Assembly: GCA_946408125.1 (NCBI GenBank)
Contig: CAMJQW010000002.1
Coordinates: 1-64,000, forward strand
Reading direction: 5' to 3'
From: an uncultured Fibrobacter sp.
GTDB taxonomy: Bacteria > Fibrobacterota > Fibrobacteria > Fibrobacterales > Fibrobacteraceae
Length of the DNA: 64,000 nucleotides
The notes under the pieces are model-generated. The model saw nothing but the letters and a program-made list of their open reading frames with translations, made no database searches and had not been told where the DNA came from. This document shows positions 1 through 8,677 of this stretch, piece after piece; positions within the stretch are counted from its first letter, which is position 1; each line of letters opens with the position of its first letter. The translations under genes were made by a program, and so were the position numbers.

Positions 1-875
1 CCGAGCAGGTGGTGCTCGTTGAACCCGACCTGTTCTACAGCGCCCAGGACCGCGGTCCGCACCGCATCGGTCCTCTCGAGAAGGACCGCCCGGACATCGA
101 CTTGAAGAAGTTCGACGGCCAGGCCTTCACGAGCCACCTCTATGCAGAACTTTTGAAGACCTCCGGCGTGGATGCGGTCGTGACCTGCCACAACCACAGC
201 GTCAAGGTGCAGAACCTCTTCAGCGAAATTTTCGAGGGCAACTTCCACAACCTCATCCCGACGGATGTGTACGCCCACTACATCAAGAGCAGCAACTTCG
301 TCCAGACCGGCAAGGACGGCAACAACCTCGTGATTGTCTCCCCGGACAAGGGCGCCCGCCCGTTCATGAACGCGGTGTACGACGCTCTCCAGCTCCCCGA
401 GTGCAAGCGCGTGGTGATGGACAAGGTCCGTACCGGCGAACGTGAAATCAGCATGACCTTCAACCCGGAACTCTCCGACATCAGCATCGAGGAAATCCAG
501 GGCAAGGACGTGATCGTGTTCGATGACATGGTGCGCACCGGTACGACCATCGTGCAGTGCTGCGAACACATCAAGAAGGGCAACCCGAACCGCGTGTGCT
601 TCGGCGTGACGCACTTCCACACCAGTGCAGAAGCTCGCGAAAAGCTCAACAGCCCGGCCATCGACGAAATTCTCACGACCTCCACGCTCCCGGACATCAT
701 GAACCGCGACTGCCAGGGCCGCCTCCGCAAGAAGCTCACCGTGATGAAGCTCGGTAAGTGGATTGCCCGCCACGTGATGCAGATGTACGGCCTGGACGAC
801 GGACGTTTCGAGAAGGACTTCTACAAGATCGATATGTCCTCCAAGAACCCGCGTTGGCCGCCTCAGTTCTTCTAG
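1..875 (+). CDS. Ribose-phosphate pyrophosphokinase-like protein (5' truncated by window)
   Basis: The reading frame is open from the window edge to a TAG at 873-875, so the true start lies upstream; about 290 C-terminal residues are visible. The motif VIVFDDMVRTGTTI near the middle is the PRPP-binding loop of the type I phosphoribosyltransferase fold, and an upstream SPDKGARP segment matches the PRPP synthetase layout. The family makes PRPP from ribose-5-phosphate and ATP for nucleotide, His and Trp synthesis. The sequence is divergent: the usual DLHAxQ segment reads CHNHSVKVQNLF. A PRPP synthetase of an unusual subgroup is most likely; a related phosphoribosyltransferase is less likely. A strong terminator follows. 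Confidence 0.8.
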   Translation, partial: EQVVLVEPDLFYSAQDRGPHRIGPLEKDRPDIDLKKFDGQAFTSHLYAELLKTSGVDAVVTCHNHSVKVQNLFSEIFEGNFHNLIPTDVYAHYIKSSNFVQTGKDGNNLVIVSPDKGARPFMNAVYDALQLPECKRVVMDKVRTGEREISMTFNPELSDISIEEIQGKDVIVFDDMVRTGTTIVQCCEHIKKGNPNRVCFGVTHFHTSAEAREKLNSPAIDEILTTSTLPDIMNRDCQGRLRKKLTVMKLGKWIARHVMQMYGLDDGRFEKDFYKIDMSSKNPRWPPQFF

Positions 876-896
876 TTATATGTAAAATCGGTAAGG

Positions 897-921
897 CCGC
901 CCCGTCCGGGGCGGTTTTTTT
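897..921 (+). terminator. Rho-independent terminator after the PRPP-synthetase-like gene
   Basis: The GC-rich stem CCGCCCC/GGGGCGG with a very short loop is followed directly by seven T residues. It sits 22 bases after the stop codon and separates this gene from nhaA. Confidence 0.85.
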
Positions 922-956
922 ATTTAAAAATGATTATTTTAGATGTTGAGGTATCC

Positions 957-2291
957 ATGTCTGCAAAAGTAACGAGTAGCGACAAGATTGAAGATCTGTT
1001 TCCGGAAACATCTATCCGAAAGATTATTACCCCGATTGAACGCCTGATGAAGGTGGAGACGACGGGCGGCATCGTTTTGATTATCATGACGGTGGCGGCC
1101 CTGCTGTGGGCGAACCTTGCCCCGGAATCGTACCATCACTTTTGGCACATGCCCTTCGCGCTCACGATTGGCGGATGGCTAGGTGCGGCTGACTTGCATT
1201 GGCTCATCAACGACGCGATGATGACGATATTCTTCTTCAATATCGGTCTCGAGGTCAAGGGCGAAATGACGTACGGCGAACTCAGGAACCCGAAGGCGGC
1301 GAGCCTCCCGATTATCGCGGCGGCCGGCGGTATGCTGTTCCCGGCGCTCATCTACCTGATGCTCTGCCCGCATGGCGCGAACAGCGCGGCACACGGCTGG
1401 GGAATCCCGACGGCTACGGATATCGCGTTCGTGGTGGGTTGCATGGCGATTCTGGGCCGCAAGGTTCCGCATGCGCTCCGCGTGATGATTTTGACCTTGG
1501 CGATTGCCGACGATATCGGTGCGATCCTGGTGATTGCGATTGGCTACCCGAGCGGTGACGGCATCAACTTCCTGGCCTTGGGCTCGGGCATTGCTTTGCT
1601 CGTATTGATAAACGTCTTGTTCCGCATCGGCGTCAGGAACCTCCTGCTGCATGGTGTCATCGGCATCGCGGTGTGGGCGTTCTTCGTGAAGAGCGGCGTA
1701 CACCCGACTATCGCGGGCGTGCTGCTTGGACTCTCTGTGCCGGCGAAGCCCGTGCTTGCGAAGGGCAAGCTTGCGCATTTTGCGGGTAGCGTTGGCGGCA
1801 AGCTTTCGGGCGAAGCGGTGGACCGTAACGAACAGTACGAGGTGTTTACACTCCTCAAGCGCGGTGCACGTGAAAGTATCTCGATGCAGGAACGCCTGTT
1901 CAAGCCTCTCGTTCCGTGGGTGAACTTCTTCATTATGCCGCTGTTCGCGCTCAGCAACGCAGGTGTCGAAATCAAGCTCGGTGGCGTGGAAGTGCCCGTG
2001 ATGGGCGCCGTGGCGCTTGCCCTGATCTTTGGCAAGCCTATCGGCATATTCCTGTTCAGCCTGCTCGCCGTTAAGGTGGGCGTATCGGTCAAGCCCAGCT
2101 ACAGCTGGAAGGTGCTGTGGGGCGGTGGCATGCTCGCGGGAATCGGCTTTACGATGGCTCTGTTCGTGGCAAGCCTCGCCTTCGACGTGGGCGACCGTCA
2201 GGATTCCGCGAAGCTCGGCATCTTGCTCGGAAGCTTCTGTGCGGCTATCCTCGGCACGATCTACATGAGCATCGTGTCGAAGAAGGAATAG
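957..2291 (+). CDS. nhaA: NhaA Na+/H+ antiporter
   Basis: This is an inner-membrane sodium/proton antiporter for pH and salt homeostasis, about 444 residues with roughly 12 hydrophobic segments. Family hallmarks are visible: the NDAMMTIFFFNIGLEVK segment, the WGIPTATDIAF segment, and the paired aspartates of LAIADDIGAI that bind Na+. The ATG at 957 is preferred over the in-frame ATG at 930, because GAGG lies about six bases before it. The 930 start would add MIILDVEVS and lies almost on the preceding terminator. The next gene starts 17 bases after the stop, so the two are probably cotranscribed. Confidence 0.93.
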   Translation: MSAKVTSSDKIEDLFPETSIRKIITPIERLMKVETTGGIVLIIMTVAALLWANLAPESYHHFWHMPFALTIGGWLGAADLHWLINDAMMTIFFFNIGLEVKGEMTYGELRNPKAASLPIIAAAGGMLFPALIYLMLCPHGANSAAHGWGIPTATDIAFVVGCMAILGRKVPHALRVMILTLAIADDIGAILVIAIGYPSGDGINFLALGSGIALLVLINVLFRIGVRNLLLHGVIGIAVWAFFVKSGVHPTIAGVLLGLSVPAKPVLAKGKLAHFAGSVGGKLSGEAVDRNEQYEVFTLLKRGARESISMQERLFKPLVPWVNFFIMPLFALSNAGVEIKLGGVEVPVMGAVALALIFGKPIGIFLFSLLAVKVGVSVKPSYSWKVLWGGGMLAGIGFTMALFVASLAFDVGDRQDSAKLGILLGSFCAAILGTIYMSIVSKKE

Positions 2292-2308
2292 TCCGCCCGG
2301 ACTTCGTT

Positions 2309-2683
2309 ATGCCCCATTTTGTCTACATGCTCCGTTGTGCGGGAAACCGCATCTATACGGGTTATGCCGTCGATGTCGAAGCGCGATTTGCACAGCACAA
2401 GGCCGGGAAAGGGGCCAAGTTCACGCGCGCCTTCCCTCCGGAGTGCATCCTTAGGTTCTTCGAGTTGGAAAGCCATGAACTTGCGCTCCGTCTGGAGGCG
2501 CGCATCAAGAAGCTTCCCCGCCCGCAAAAGGAGTTGCTTGCCGCCGGCGACAAGGCGCTGACGGACAACTTGCTCGCCGGCCTGAGCGAGACTCTCGAAG
2601 AACGGGACAGCCGCATCAGGCGTGCCAACCGCGAAAAGGAAAAGGTCGAAAAGGAGAAGGGCGAAAAACCCGAGAGCCTATAG
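2309..2683 (+). CDS. GIY-YIG domain protein (UPF0213 / YhbQ-like)
   Basis: This is a small protein of 124 residues. It begins MPHFVYMLRCAGNRIYTGYAVDVEARFAQHKAGKGAKFTRAF, which is the compact GIY-YIG nuclease core in its YhbQ/UPF0213 form (VYML and YTGYA strands, then the conserved Arg and K-G-A-K-F-T-R segment). A charged Lys/Glu tail of about 25 residues follows the domain. The ATG at 2309 starts just before the domain; an upstream extension would only read through the end of nhaA in another frame. No good Shine-Dalgarno is present, so it may depend on translation of nhaA. Its cellular role is unknown. Confidence 0.82.
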   Translation: MPHFVYMLRCAGNRIYTGYAVDVEARFAQHKAGKGAKFTRAFPPECILRFFELESHELALRLEARIKKLPRPQKELLAAGDKALTDNLLAGLSETLEERDSRIRRANREKEKVEKEKGEKPESL

Positions 2684-2693
2684 TGCCAGCGGA

Positions 2694-3029
2694 TTACCGC
2701 TTGCGCTTTTTCTTTGTCTGTTCGACATATTTCTTGTATTTGGCTTCTTCGGCCGCCTTTATTAGGGGTGCGGACTCGTTGACGAATTTATCGCGGATAT
2801 TCCTGGTGATATCGACGACATCGATGTCTGTGGCTAGAAGGAACCGGAAGAAGTTGAACAGTTTGGGGCTGGTCTTGCCTGATTCGATCCGGCTAATCCA
2901 TTGGCGGTGTACTCCGGCCTTGCGTGCCAGGTCTTCTTGGGCGGCGCCGTTCATGTTGCTGCGGCGCTTCGATATTTCGTTTCCGACAATCTTGTCGAAT
3001 AGCAGGTGTAGTTCGTCTTTTTTTCCCAT
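2694..3029 (-). CDS. XRE-family helix-turn-helix transcriptional regulator
   Basis: This protein of about 111 residues carries a Cro/C1-type helix-turn-helix in its first half (AAQEDLARKAGVHRQWISRIESGKTSP, with the classic SRIESGK signature). A short basic C-terminus ends KKKRKR. The start at MGKKDEL (3029) is chosen because the open frame upstream of it runs through a palindrome at 3065-3082 that looks like an operator. It is convergent with the GIY-YIG gene, with about 10 bases between the stop codons. The likely role is DNA-binding autoregulation; targets beyond its own promoter cannot be seen. Confidence 0.87.
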   Translation of the reverse strand: MGKKDELHLLFDKIVGNEISKRRSNMNGAAQEDLARKAGVHRQWISRIESGKTSPKLFNFFRFLLATDIDVVDITRNIRDKFVNESAPLIKAAEEAKYKKYVEQTKKKRKR

Positions 3030-3064
3030 TCCAAACACAAGTAGGAAAATAGACAGGGATTTTG

Positions 3065-3082
3065 TGCAACTAAATAGTTGCA
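3065..3082 (-). promoter_or_regulatory. Inverted repeat upstream of the XRE regulator (putative operator)
   Basis: TGCAACT and AGTTGCA flank AAAT, giving a 7-bp perfect inverted repeat 36-53 bases before the regulator's ATG. On the minus strand its edge supplies a TTGCAC that could act as a -35 box. Position and symmetry suit an autoregulatory XRE operator. Confidence 0.5.
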
Positions 3083-3096
3083 AAATTTTGTTTTTT

Positions 3097-3873
3097 TTAG
3101 TGGAGCAGCAAATCGACCATCAGGTAGATGGCCATGGCGATGCTTGTCGCGCTGATGAAGTGCTGAATGAAGCGGTTGCCCTTCTTGCGCTGCAAAAAGC
3201 TGCCGAAGTAACCGCCCACATAGGCGCCCGCGGCCATGACGATGGCGATGGGCCAGTCAATCTTGCCCGCGATGCCGAGCGCCAAGGTCCCGATGACGAG
3301 GAATACCGTGGTCAGGGCGTTCTTGAGCGCGTTCACGTGGATGGGGTCGAGCCCGGTATAGCGCGTGAGCCCGAAAATCTGGACGAATCCGACGCCCACC
3401 TGCACGATGCACCCGTAGATGGAAATGAGCGCGAATCCGATGGCGCCTTTCCACGTGAGCTTTTGCGGTGGTGTCGCTGGCGGCTTGCCCAGAATATCCT
3501 TGCGCAGGTTGCTCATGACGACCACGAGGCAGATGACGCAGGCGAGTATGGCCTGGAACGCGCGGTCGCCGATATGCACGAGGAATGCGACGCCGATGAG
3601 GGCGCCCACGAACGTGGGGATGATGAGCTGCCTGAAAATCTTCTTGTCGAGGTAGCCGTGCCGCGCGAGGTTATAGACGCTGCTCAGGTTCCCGATAATG
3701 AGGCCGATGCGGTTCGTGCCGTTTGCGACGGTGGCGGGCATCCCGAGGAAAATCATGATGGGAAGGCTCAGCGTGGAGCCGCCGCCCGCGATGCTGTTGA
3801 TGAGGCTTACGACAAGTCCGAGGATAAAGAAGGCCGGGTACTGCGCGTACTGCCACCATTCCGCGTCGATCAT
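3097..3873 (-). CDS. TSUP / TauE-SafE family membrane permease
   Basis: This 258-residue integral membrane protein has about eight hydrophobic segments arranged as two homologous halves. The first helix pair contains NSIAGGGSTLSLPIMIF and the second half VQVGVGFVQIFGLTRYTGLDP, both typical of the sulfite exporter TauE/SafE (TSUP) family. Members move sulfite, sulfoacetate or other small organic anions; the substrate here cannot be deduced. Its ATG overlaps the stop codon of the upstream lipoprotein gene by four bases, indicating translational coupling in a PBP-lipoprotein-permease operon. Confidence 0.88.
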   Translation of the reverse strand: MIDAEWWQYAQYPAFFILGLVVSLINSIAGGGSTLSLPIMIFLGMPATVANGTNRIGLIIGNLSSVYNLARHGYLDKKIFRQLIIPTFVGALIGVAFLVHIGDRAFQAILACVICLVVVMSNLRKDILGKPPATPPQKLTWKGAIGFALISIYGCIVQVGVGFVQIFGLTRYTGLDPIHVNALKNALTTVFLVIGTLALGIAGKIDWPIAIVMAAGAYVGGYFGSFLQRKKGNRFIQHFISATSIAMAIYLMVDLLLH

Positions 3874-5072
3874 TTGGCGAGTTCCTTCTCGAGGAATTGC
3901 CTGTTCTCGACGACCTTGTTCTTCTGGCTATTGTCGGGATATTCCGAGAGGCACTTGTCGAGCGGCGCGATGGCTTGCTTCAGGAGATCTTTCTTCTTGG
4001 CGTCGTCCTTCTGCTTTTGCGCCTTGGCGAAAAGCTGCGACGTGGCCTTGCGCTGCTCGTTGCAGAACGTGTCGGCGAGGGTCTTGTACTTCTCGTTCGC
4101 TTCCTTGCGGAGCTTGCTCGCCTTGAGCTTTACGAGGAGCTTCTTGGCATCGGCGTACTTGCCCGCCTTGATGAGTTCGTCGGCCTTGGCGAGAGCCTGG
4201 GCCGGGTCGTTCGTTTCCCAGTACTTGACCGCTTCGGCATCGGTTGCCTGGGCGAGCTCCTCGATGTGCGCGATGAGTTCCTGGATGTGCAGGACTTCAT
4301 CGAAGTCGCGGTAGCGCAACAGGAATTCGCTAGCCTTCTTTTTAGCTTCCGCGAATTGCGCCTTGTCGTCGGCGAGGGACTTGATTTCGGCGTATTCTTT
4401 CTTTGCCTTCGCGAGGGTGTTGTTGTAGGCGGTCTGCTTCTGGGCATTCGCCCAGGCGGTGAGGGAATCACCGGGCGCAAGCGCAATCAGACTGTCGGCG
4501 GTGCTTGCGACCATGCTGTAGGCGGCCTGTGCGCGGTTCATGTTCTGGATTTCGAGGACGAGCGGCTCGAATGCTTTCGCCCTGTCGGCGCGTTCCTTGC
4601 CGAGGGCGTTCAGGATGGAGTCCGCCTTGGCTTCCCATGTCGCCCAGAGCGGCTTGATGATGCGGAAGCGCTGGAGGTAGGCCGTGGCCGAATCCGGTTG
4701 GCCCGCCTTGATGAGCTCGTTTGCGTGTGCGAAAACCTGGTCGGCGAGATCGGGGAATGCCGTGTACGGGTCGACGACCCTGGTGGATTCCTGCGCCGTC
4801 TGCGGGCCCGTTACACTGCTTGCCGGACCGGAATCTTTCGCGGTGTCGAATTGCGGCGTCTTCTCGGGAGTGGCGAGGCGGTAGCTGTCGAGCGAGTTGG
4901 AAACGAAGATTGCCTGTCCCTGCTGATCTTCGGATGATGTCGTAGTGGCGGTATCGCCGGTGGGCAAGCTTTCTCCTTCCGTCGCCGGGCGGGGTGCGTT
5001 ACCTGCGCAGGCGGCAAGCGCGAATGCCGCTGTCGCCATCAGGAGGGACTTGTTCAAGAATTTCATGCGCAT
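3870..5072 (-). CDS. Helical repeat lipoprotein, function unknown
   Basis: This 400-residue protein has a lipoprotein signal peptide (MRMKFLNKSLLMATAAFALAAC, lipobox LAAC). A Thr/Ser/Gly-rich linker leads into a largely alpha-helical body rich in Ala, Lys and Glu. Segments such as ADELIKAGQPDSATAYLQRF and ADELIKAGKYADAKKLLVKL look like TPR-type repeats. GGAG stands about six bases before the ATG at 5072, only three bases after the stop of the penicillin-binding protein. Location and lipobox suggest an envelope scaffold or partner of the PBP, by analogy with LpoA-type activators; this is inference only. Confidence 0.78.
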   Translation of the reverse strand: MRMKFLNKSLLMATAAFALAACAGNAPRPATEGESLPTGDTATTTSSEDQQGQAIFVSNSLDSYRLATPEKTPQFDTAKDSGPASSVTGPQTAQESTRVVDPYTAFPDLADQVFAHANELIKAGQPDSATAYLQRFRIIKPLWATWEAKADSILNALGKERADRAKAFEPLVLEIQNMNRAQAAYSMVASTADSLIALAPGDSLTAWANAQKQTAYNNTLAKAKKEYAEIKSLADDKAQFAEAKKKASEFLLRYRDFDEVLHIQELIAHIEELAQATDAEAVKYWETNDPAQALAKADELIKAGKYADAKKLLVKLKASKLRKEANEKYKTLADTFCNEQRKATSQLFAKAQKQKDDAKKKDLLKQAIAPLDKCLSEYPDNSQKNKVVENRQFLEKELAK

Positions 5073-5075
5073 TTT

Positions 5076-8000
5076 TTACTCCGCTTCAATCGGCACGAAC
5101 GCATTCCCGTCCATGCCTTCGGGCAGATCCCAGTCGTCATCCTTGGGCATTGCTGCCGCCTTCGGTGCAGCCGCGGGAGTCGGCGCAGGGGCGGGCTCTG
5201 CAACGGCTGTGCCAGCCTGTGCGGCGGGCTGTGCCGCGCCTGCAGCCTCGGACGCGGTGTCCGCGGTTGCCGGAGCCGCCATGGCGCCTGCATCCGGGCC
5301 AGCGGCCGTTTCTTCGGCGGGGCCGGGTGTCGGGAGGCTCGTGATGATGCCCATTTCGGCGCTGGCCTCGGCGGCGCGTTCCTGCACCTGCGGCGGCGTG
5401 AATCCCGGAACGTCGAGCCACGGGAGCGGGCGGCCTTCGGAACTGCTCGCTCCTGCCATGGCGATACCTGTCATCGGGTCGACGGTGAGTTCGCCGCGTT
5501 CGTTCGTCAGGATCAGCGGGACTTCGCCTGTGGCGAGGATGGAAATGTCGAGGAAGTCGATTTTTTCAGGAATGCCGAGGATGTTGATTTCTTCCTTCGC
5601 GAACGCGGCCCACTGCGGAAGGCCGCCCGAGGCGCCTGCGATGCGCGTGCGTCCGGACTTGAGCGGCTTGTTGTCGTCGAAGCCCACGTAGCTGCCGATG
5701 GCGACGACGGAATCGAGCGCGACGCCGTTCTTGCTTTCTACGTAGGTGGGAAGCGCACCCATGAACGCGACGTTCCTGTAGTCGTTGGTGGTACCCGTTT
5801 TGCCGAGGGCGGGGTAGCGGAGCGTCGTGGAGTTGTCGGGGCTCTTGACGGAGAGCGCCGAGAGCTGGCTACGTGCGGTACCGTTCGTGAACACGGAACG
5901 CAGCATCGCGCCCATCTGCGTAGTGACGGTATCGTCGAGCACGGTCTTGCTCTCGATTTCGTTCCTGAAGATGACGCGTCCGTCGCGGTTCTTGATTTCC
6001 TTGATGAAGCACGGGTCCGTCCATTCGCCGTCCTTGCACTTGAAGATCTTGCCGGTGAGGATCGTCTGGTAGGCGGTGCTGATTTCGGAAAGCGTAATCT
6101 CGTTCACGCCGAGCGGCATGCTGAACACTTTCTGCAACTTCTGGTGGATGCCGATCTCGTTTGCGAACCTCGCGTATTCGGCCATCGAAAGTGCGCGGCG
6201 GTAGTCGGGCCAGTAGCGAAGGTGCGATGCATCCAGGTAATCGCTTTCCGGATCGGTCGGCTCGATCATCGTGTTCAGGCGCTTGAAGTCGGCGAGGCTC
6301 ATGCTCGGGAAAAGTTCGACGCTGTCGAGCGGCGGCAACATTCCGGCGGACTCGGGATCGAGCTCGCGGGCTTCGCGGGCGCGGAGCACTTCGGAATAGT
6401 GCTTGTAGTTGTGGTTCAGGTACTTGATGAGGGTCGCGTCCTTCTTGGCCTGCTTGATGCCCACGTCGGTGTAGGTACCATAGCGCAGGGCCTGCACGGC
6501 GCGTGCCTGTGCATTCTTACCCTCGTTCCTATATCTTTCGACAAGCGCGTCGCGGGCCTTGGTGAACTCGATTTCACGCTTGACTTCTTCCTTCATCGTG
6601 AGGCCGAACTTGTCGCGCAGCCTTTCGTAGAAAGCCTTGTCCTCTTCTTCGGCGCCGCGGGCGAAACCGTTCTGCGTTGCGACTTCTTCGAACTCGCTGT
6701 CGCTCAGCTTGTCAAGCAGGTGTTCCAGGAGCCAGATGCTTGCGATGTTCTCGGAGCGCGTGGTGGCCCAGGCGATGGTCACGATGTCGCCCTTGTTCTT
6801 GTGGTCGGGGCGCGGGAAGTAGAACTGGTTCGTGTACTGGAATACGTTGTATTCGTTCTCGAGTTCGTCCAGGTAGTTCCAGTGGTGCTGCAGGGCGAGC
6901 GCGTAGAGCAGGGGCTTCCAGCTGGAACCGAGCTGGCGGAGCGCCTTGAAGCTGCGGTCGAATCCGGTATTGTGGAAGCCGCCCTGGCTTGCGATGACCT
7001 TGCCGTTCTGGATGGCGACGAGGCCTCCCTGCAGTACGGGTTCAGTCTCGATCTTGCAAGGGGCGTATCCGGTGGAATCCTTGTCGCCGATGATGCTCAC
7101 CAGCAGGATGGCACCCGGCTTGAGCTGTGCCGCGAGAATCTTGTTCACGTCGCCGCCGGCCTGCTTGCCGAATTCCTTAACGGCATTCTCGGTCACGACA
7201 CCCTTGAGCTGCCCGAAGTCGAGCTTGAGGCTCTTGAGCTTTCCTGCATCGTCGAAGAACACGCTGTCGACCGTGCCGTACAGGTAATCGCCCAGGCGGG
7301 CGCTCTGGGCGCGGTTCGCGAATTCGGCCTTGGGCAACACGAAACCGCCCAATTGCATCTGCAGGTTGCTGATATTGGTCTGAAGGGCGCGTTTGGCCGC
7401 ATCCTGGCTCCTCGCGTCGAGCGTCGTCACGATTTCGAGCTGTGCCTTGCGCCAGTCCTCGATGCCTTCCTTTTCGAACAGGTCGTGGAAGAAGTCGCTG
7501 TCGAGCTTTTCTTCGAGGCGTTCGAGCGTGGTGCTCATCGAGAAGCGGAAGTTGCCGTGGTTGAATTCCAGCGGCTTCGCGAGCGCCTTGTCCATGTCCT
7601 GCTGCTCGATGTAGCCTTCCTCGACCATGCGGCCGAGCACGTAGCGGAGGCGTTCCGCACCGCGCGCGATGGCCTTTTCCCTGCGTTCCACGTTGCGCTG
7701 GATGAACGGGTCGTAGTTGAACGGGCCCTTGACCGAGCCTGCGATGAAGGCGCACTCGGCGAGCGTCAGGTCCTTGAGTTCCTTGTTGAAGAAGTACTGC
7801 GCAGCGATGGCGACGCCCTTGCCGGTTCCCGAAACGTGGAACTGGTTCAGGTAGAATTCCAGGATTTCTTCCTTGGTGAAATGCTTCTCCATGCGGAGCG
7901 CGTTCATCAGTTCCTTGAACTTTTCCTTGACGCTCCTCTCTTCGCGGCCGAAGATGTTCTTGACGGCCTGCTGGGTGAGCGTCGAACCGCCCTGGCGCAT

Positions 8001-8366
8001 GTGCCCGCTCTTGAGGTTCGATGCCATGGCTCGGGCAAAACCGTGGACGCTGAATCCGTCGTGGTTCCAGTAGCCTGCGTCTTCGGCTGCCACGAGCGCG
8101 TTCACGATGTTGACGGGGATGTCGCCGTAGGGGACGTACACGCGGTGGTTCGCGTCGAAGAAGGCGCCCAGGAGTTCATTGCCGTCGTTATAGAAAACGC
8201 GGGTTTCTCCGGAAAGGACTTGCAGGATGGTGTTTCGGTTGAACAGGTTGTCTGGGTCGCGGTCCGGCAGGATTTTGAATACGACTATGTAGGCGGGAAT
8301 GCAGCAGATGAGTCCCACCAGGATAAATGCCGCGACGATTTTGAGCAATTTTTTCAAAAGGCGCAT
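5076..8366 (-). CDS. Bifunctional penicillin-binding protein 1A-type (transglycosylase/transpeptidase)
   Basis: This 1096-residue class A PBP polymerises and cross-links peptidoglycan. It has a single N-terminal membrane anchor (about residues 8-34). The GT51 domain shows EDAGYWNHDGF, RQGGSTLTQQ and a Glu-rich helix. The transpeptidase domain shows SSWK near residue 480, SEN near 536 and KTG near 857. The SEN-KTG spacing is about 320 residues, against roughly 190 in E. coli PBP1a, because of a charged helical insertion. About 100 C-terminal residues are Ala/Pro-rich and of low complexity. TATCTTTG ends just before the ATG, and there is no Shine-Dalgarno. It heads an operon with the lipoprotein and TSUP genes. 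Confidence 0.93.
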   Translation of the reverse strand: MRLLKKLLKIVAAFILVGLICCIPAYIVVFKILPDRDPDNLFNRNTILQVLSGETRVFYNDGNELLGAFFDANHRVYVPYGDIPVNIVNALVAAEDAGYWNHDGFSVHGFARAMASNLKSGHMRQGGSTLTQQAVKNIFGREERSVKEKFKELMNALRMEKHFTKEEILEFYLNQFHVSGTGKGVAIAAQYFFNKELKDLTLAECAFIAGSVKGPFNYDPFIQRNVERREKAIARGAERLRYVLGRMVEEGYIEQQDMDKALAKPLEFNHGNFRFSMSTTLERLEEKLDSDFFHDLFEKEGIEDWRKAQLEIVTTLDARSQDAAKRALQTNISNLQMQLGGFVLPKAEFANRAQSARLGDYLYGTVDSVFFDDAGKLKSLKLDFGQLKGVVTENAVKEFGKQAGGDVNKILAAQLKPGAILLVSIIGDKDSTGYAPCKIETEPVLQGGLVAIQNGKVIASQGGFHNTGFDRSFKALRQLGSSWKPLLYALALQHHWNYLDELENEYNVFQYTNQFYFPRPDHKNKGDIVTIAWATTRSENIASIWLLEHLLDKLSDSEFEEVATQNGFARGAEEEDKAFYERLRDKFGLTMKEEVKREIEFTKARDALVERYRNEGKNAQARAVQALRYGTYTDVGIKQAKKDATLIKYLNHNYKHYSEVLRAREARELDPESAGMLPPLDSVELFPSMSLADFKRLNTMIEPTDPESDYLDASHLRYWPDYRRALSMAEYARFANEIGIHQKLQKVFSMPLGVNEITLSEISTAYQTILTGKIFKCKDGEWTDPCFIKEIKNRDGRVIFRNEIESKTVLDDTVTTQMGAMLRSVFTNGTARSQLSALSVKSPDNSTTLRYPALGKTGTTNDYRNVAFMGALPTYVESKNGVALDSVVAIGSYVGFDDNKPLKSGRTRIAGASGGLPQWAAFAKEEINILGIPEKIDFLDISILATGEVPLILTNERGELTVDPMTGIAMAGASSSEGRPLPWLDVPGFTPPQVQERAAEASAEMGIITSLPTPGPAEETAAGPDAGAMAAPATADTASEAAGAAQPAAQAGTAVAEPAPAPTPAAAPKAAAMPKDDDWDLPEGMDGNAFVPIEAE

Positions 8367-8370
8367 GGCT

Positions 8371-8378
8371 CAAAGATA
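8371..8378 (-). promoter_or_regulatory. TATCTTTG box directly before the PBP start codon
   Basis: On the minus strand the hexamer TATCTT ends six bases before the ATG at 8366. It matches the Bacteroidetes-type -7 element TAnnTTTG and predicts a leaderless transcript for the PBP operon. Confidence 0.5.
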
Positions 8379-8451
8379 GAAAATATGCAAAAAATGACCC
8401 CCCACCCTTGAAATTTTGGCCGAAATTAAGTAAAATTAGTGTCCCCAAGAT

Positions 8452-8540
8452 GGGAAGATGGCCGAGTTGGCCGAAGGCGCGTCCCTGCTAAGGACGTATA
8501 GGACTTAATCCTATCGCGAGTTCGAATCTCGCTCTTCCCG
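8452..8540 (+). tRNA. tRNA-Ser (GCT anticodon)
   Basis: An 89-nt cloverleaf: acceptor GGGAAGA pairs with TCTTCCC, followed by discriminator G. The anticodon stem CGTCC/GGACG encloses the loop CTGCTAA, giving anticodon GCT (reads AGC/AGU). A long variable arm (TAGGA..TCCTA) is typical of serine tRNAs, and the T arm is GCGAG-TTCGAAT-CTCGC. CCA is not encoded. Confidence 0.97.
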
Positions 8541-8550
8541 CTGCAAAGAT

Positions 8551-8576
8551 CCCCCGGAGAAATCCGGGGGGTTTTT
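8551..8576 (+). terminator. Terminator after tRNA-Ser
   Basis: A perfect 8-bp stem CCCCCGGA/TCCGGGGG with a GAAA tetraloop, followed by G and five Ts, lies ten bases after the tRNA. Confidence 0.92.
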
Positions 8577-8677
8577 GTGTATTAAAATCCGGTTTTTTGT
8601 GCTGTTTTTGGCGGTTACGCTGGTCCGCAAGCAAATTTTGTAGGTATATTAGTGAAGACTAACGCAAGGAGTCTGAT

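Noticed and set aside
2683-4314. 543-codon plus-strand open frame across the XRE, TSUP and lipoprotein genes
   Set aside because: It spans three minus-strand genes with real motifs and has no ribosome site or domain.
6144-8411. 755-codon plus-strand open frame opposite the PBP gene
   Set aside because: It has no recognisable domain and covers the conserved PBP motifs on the other strand, so it is a compositional shadow.
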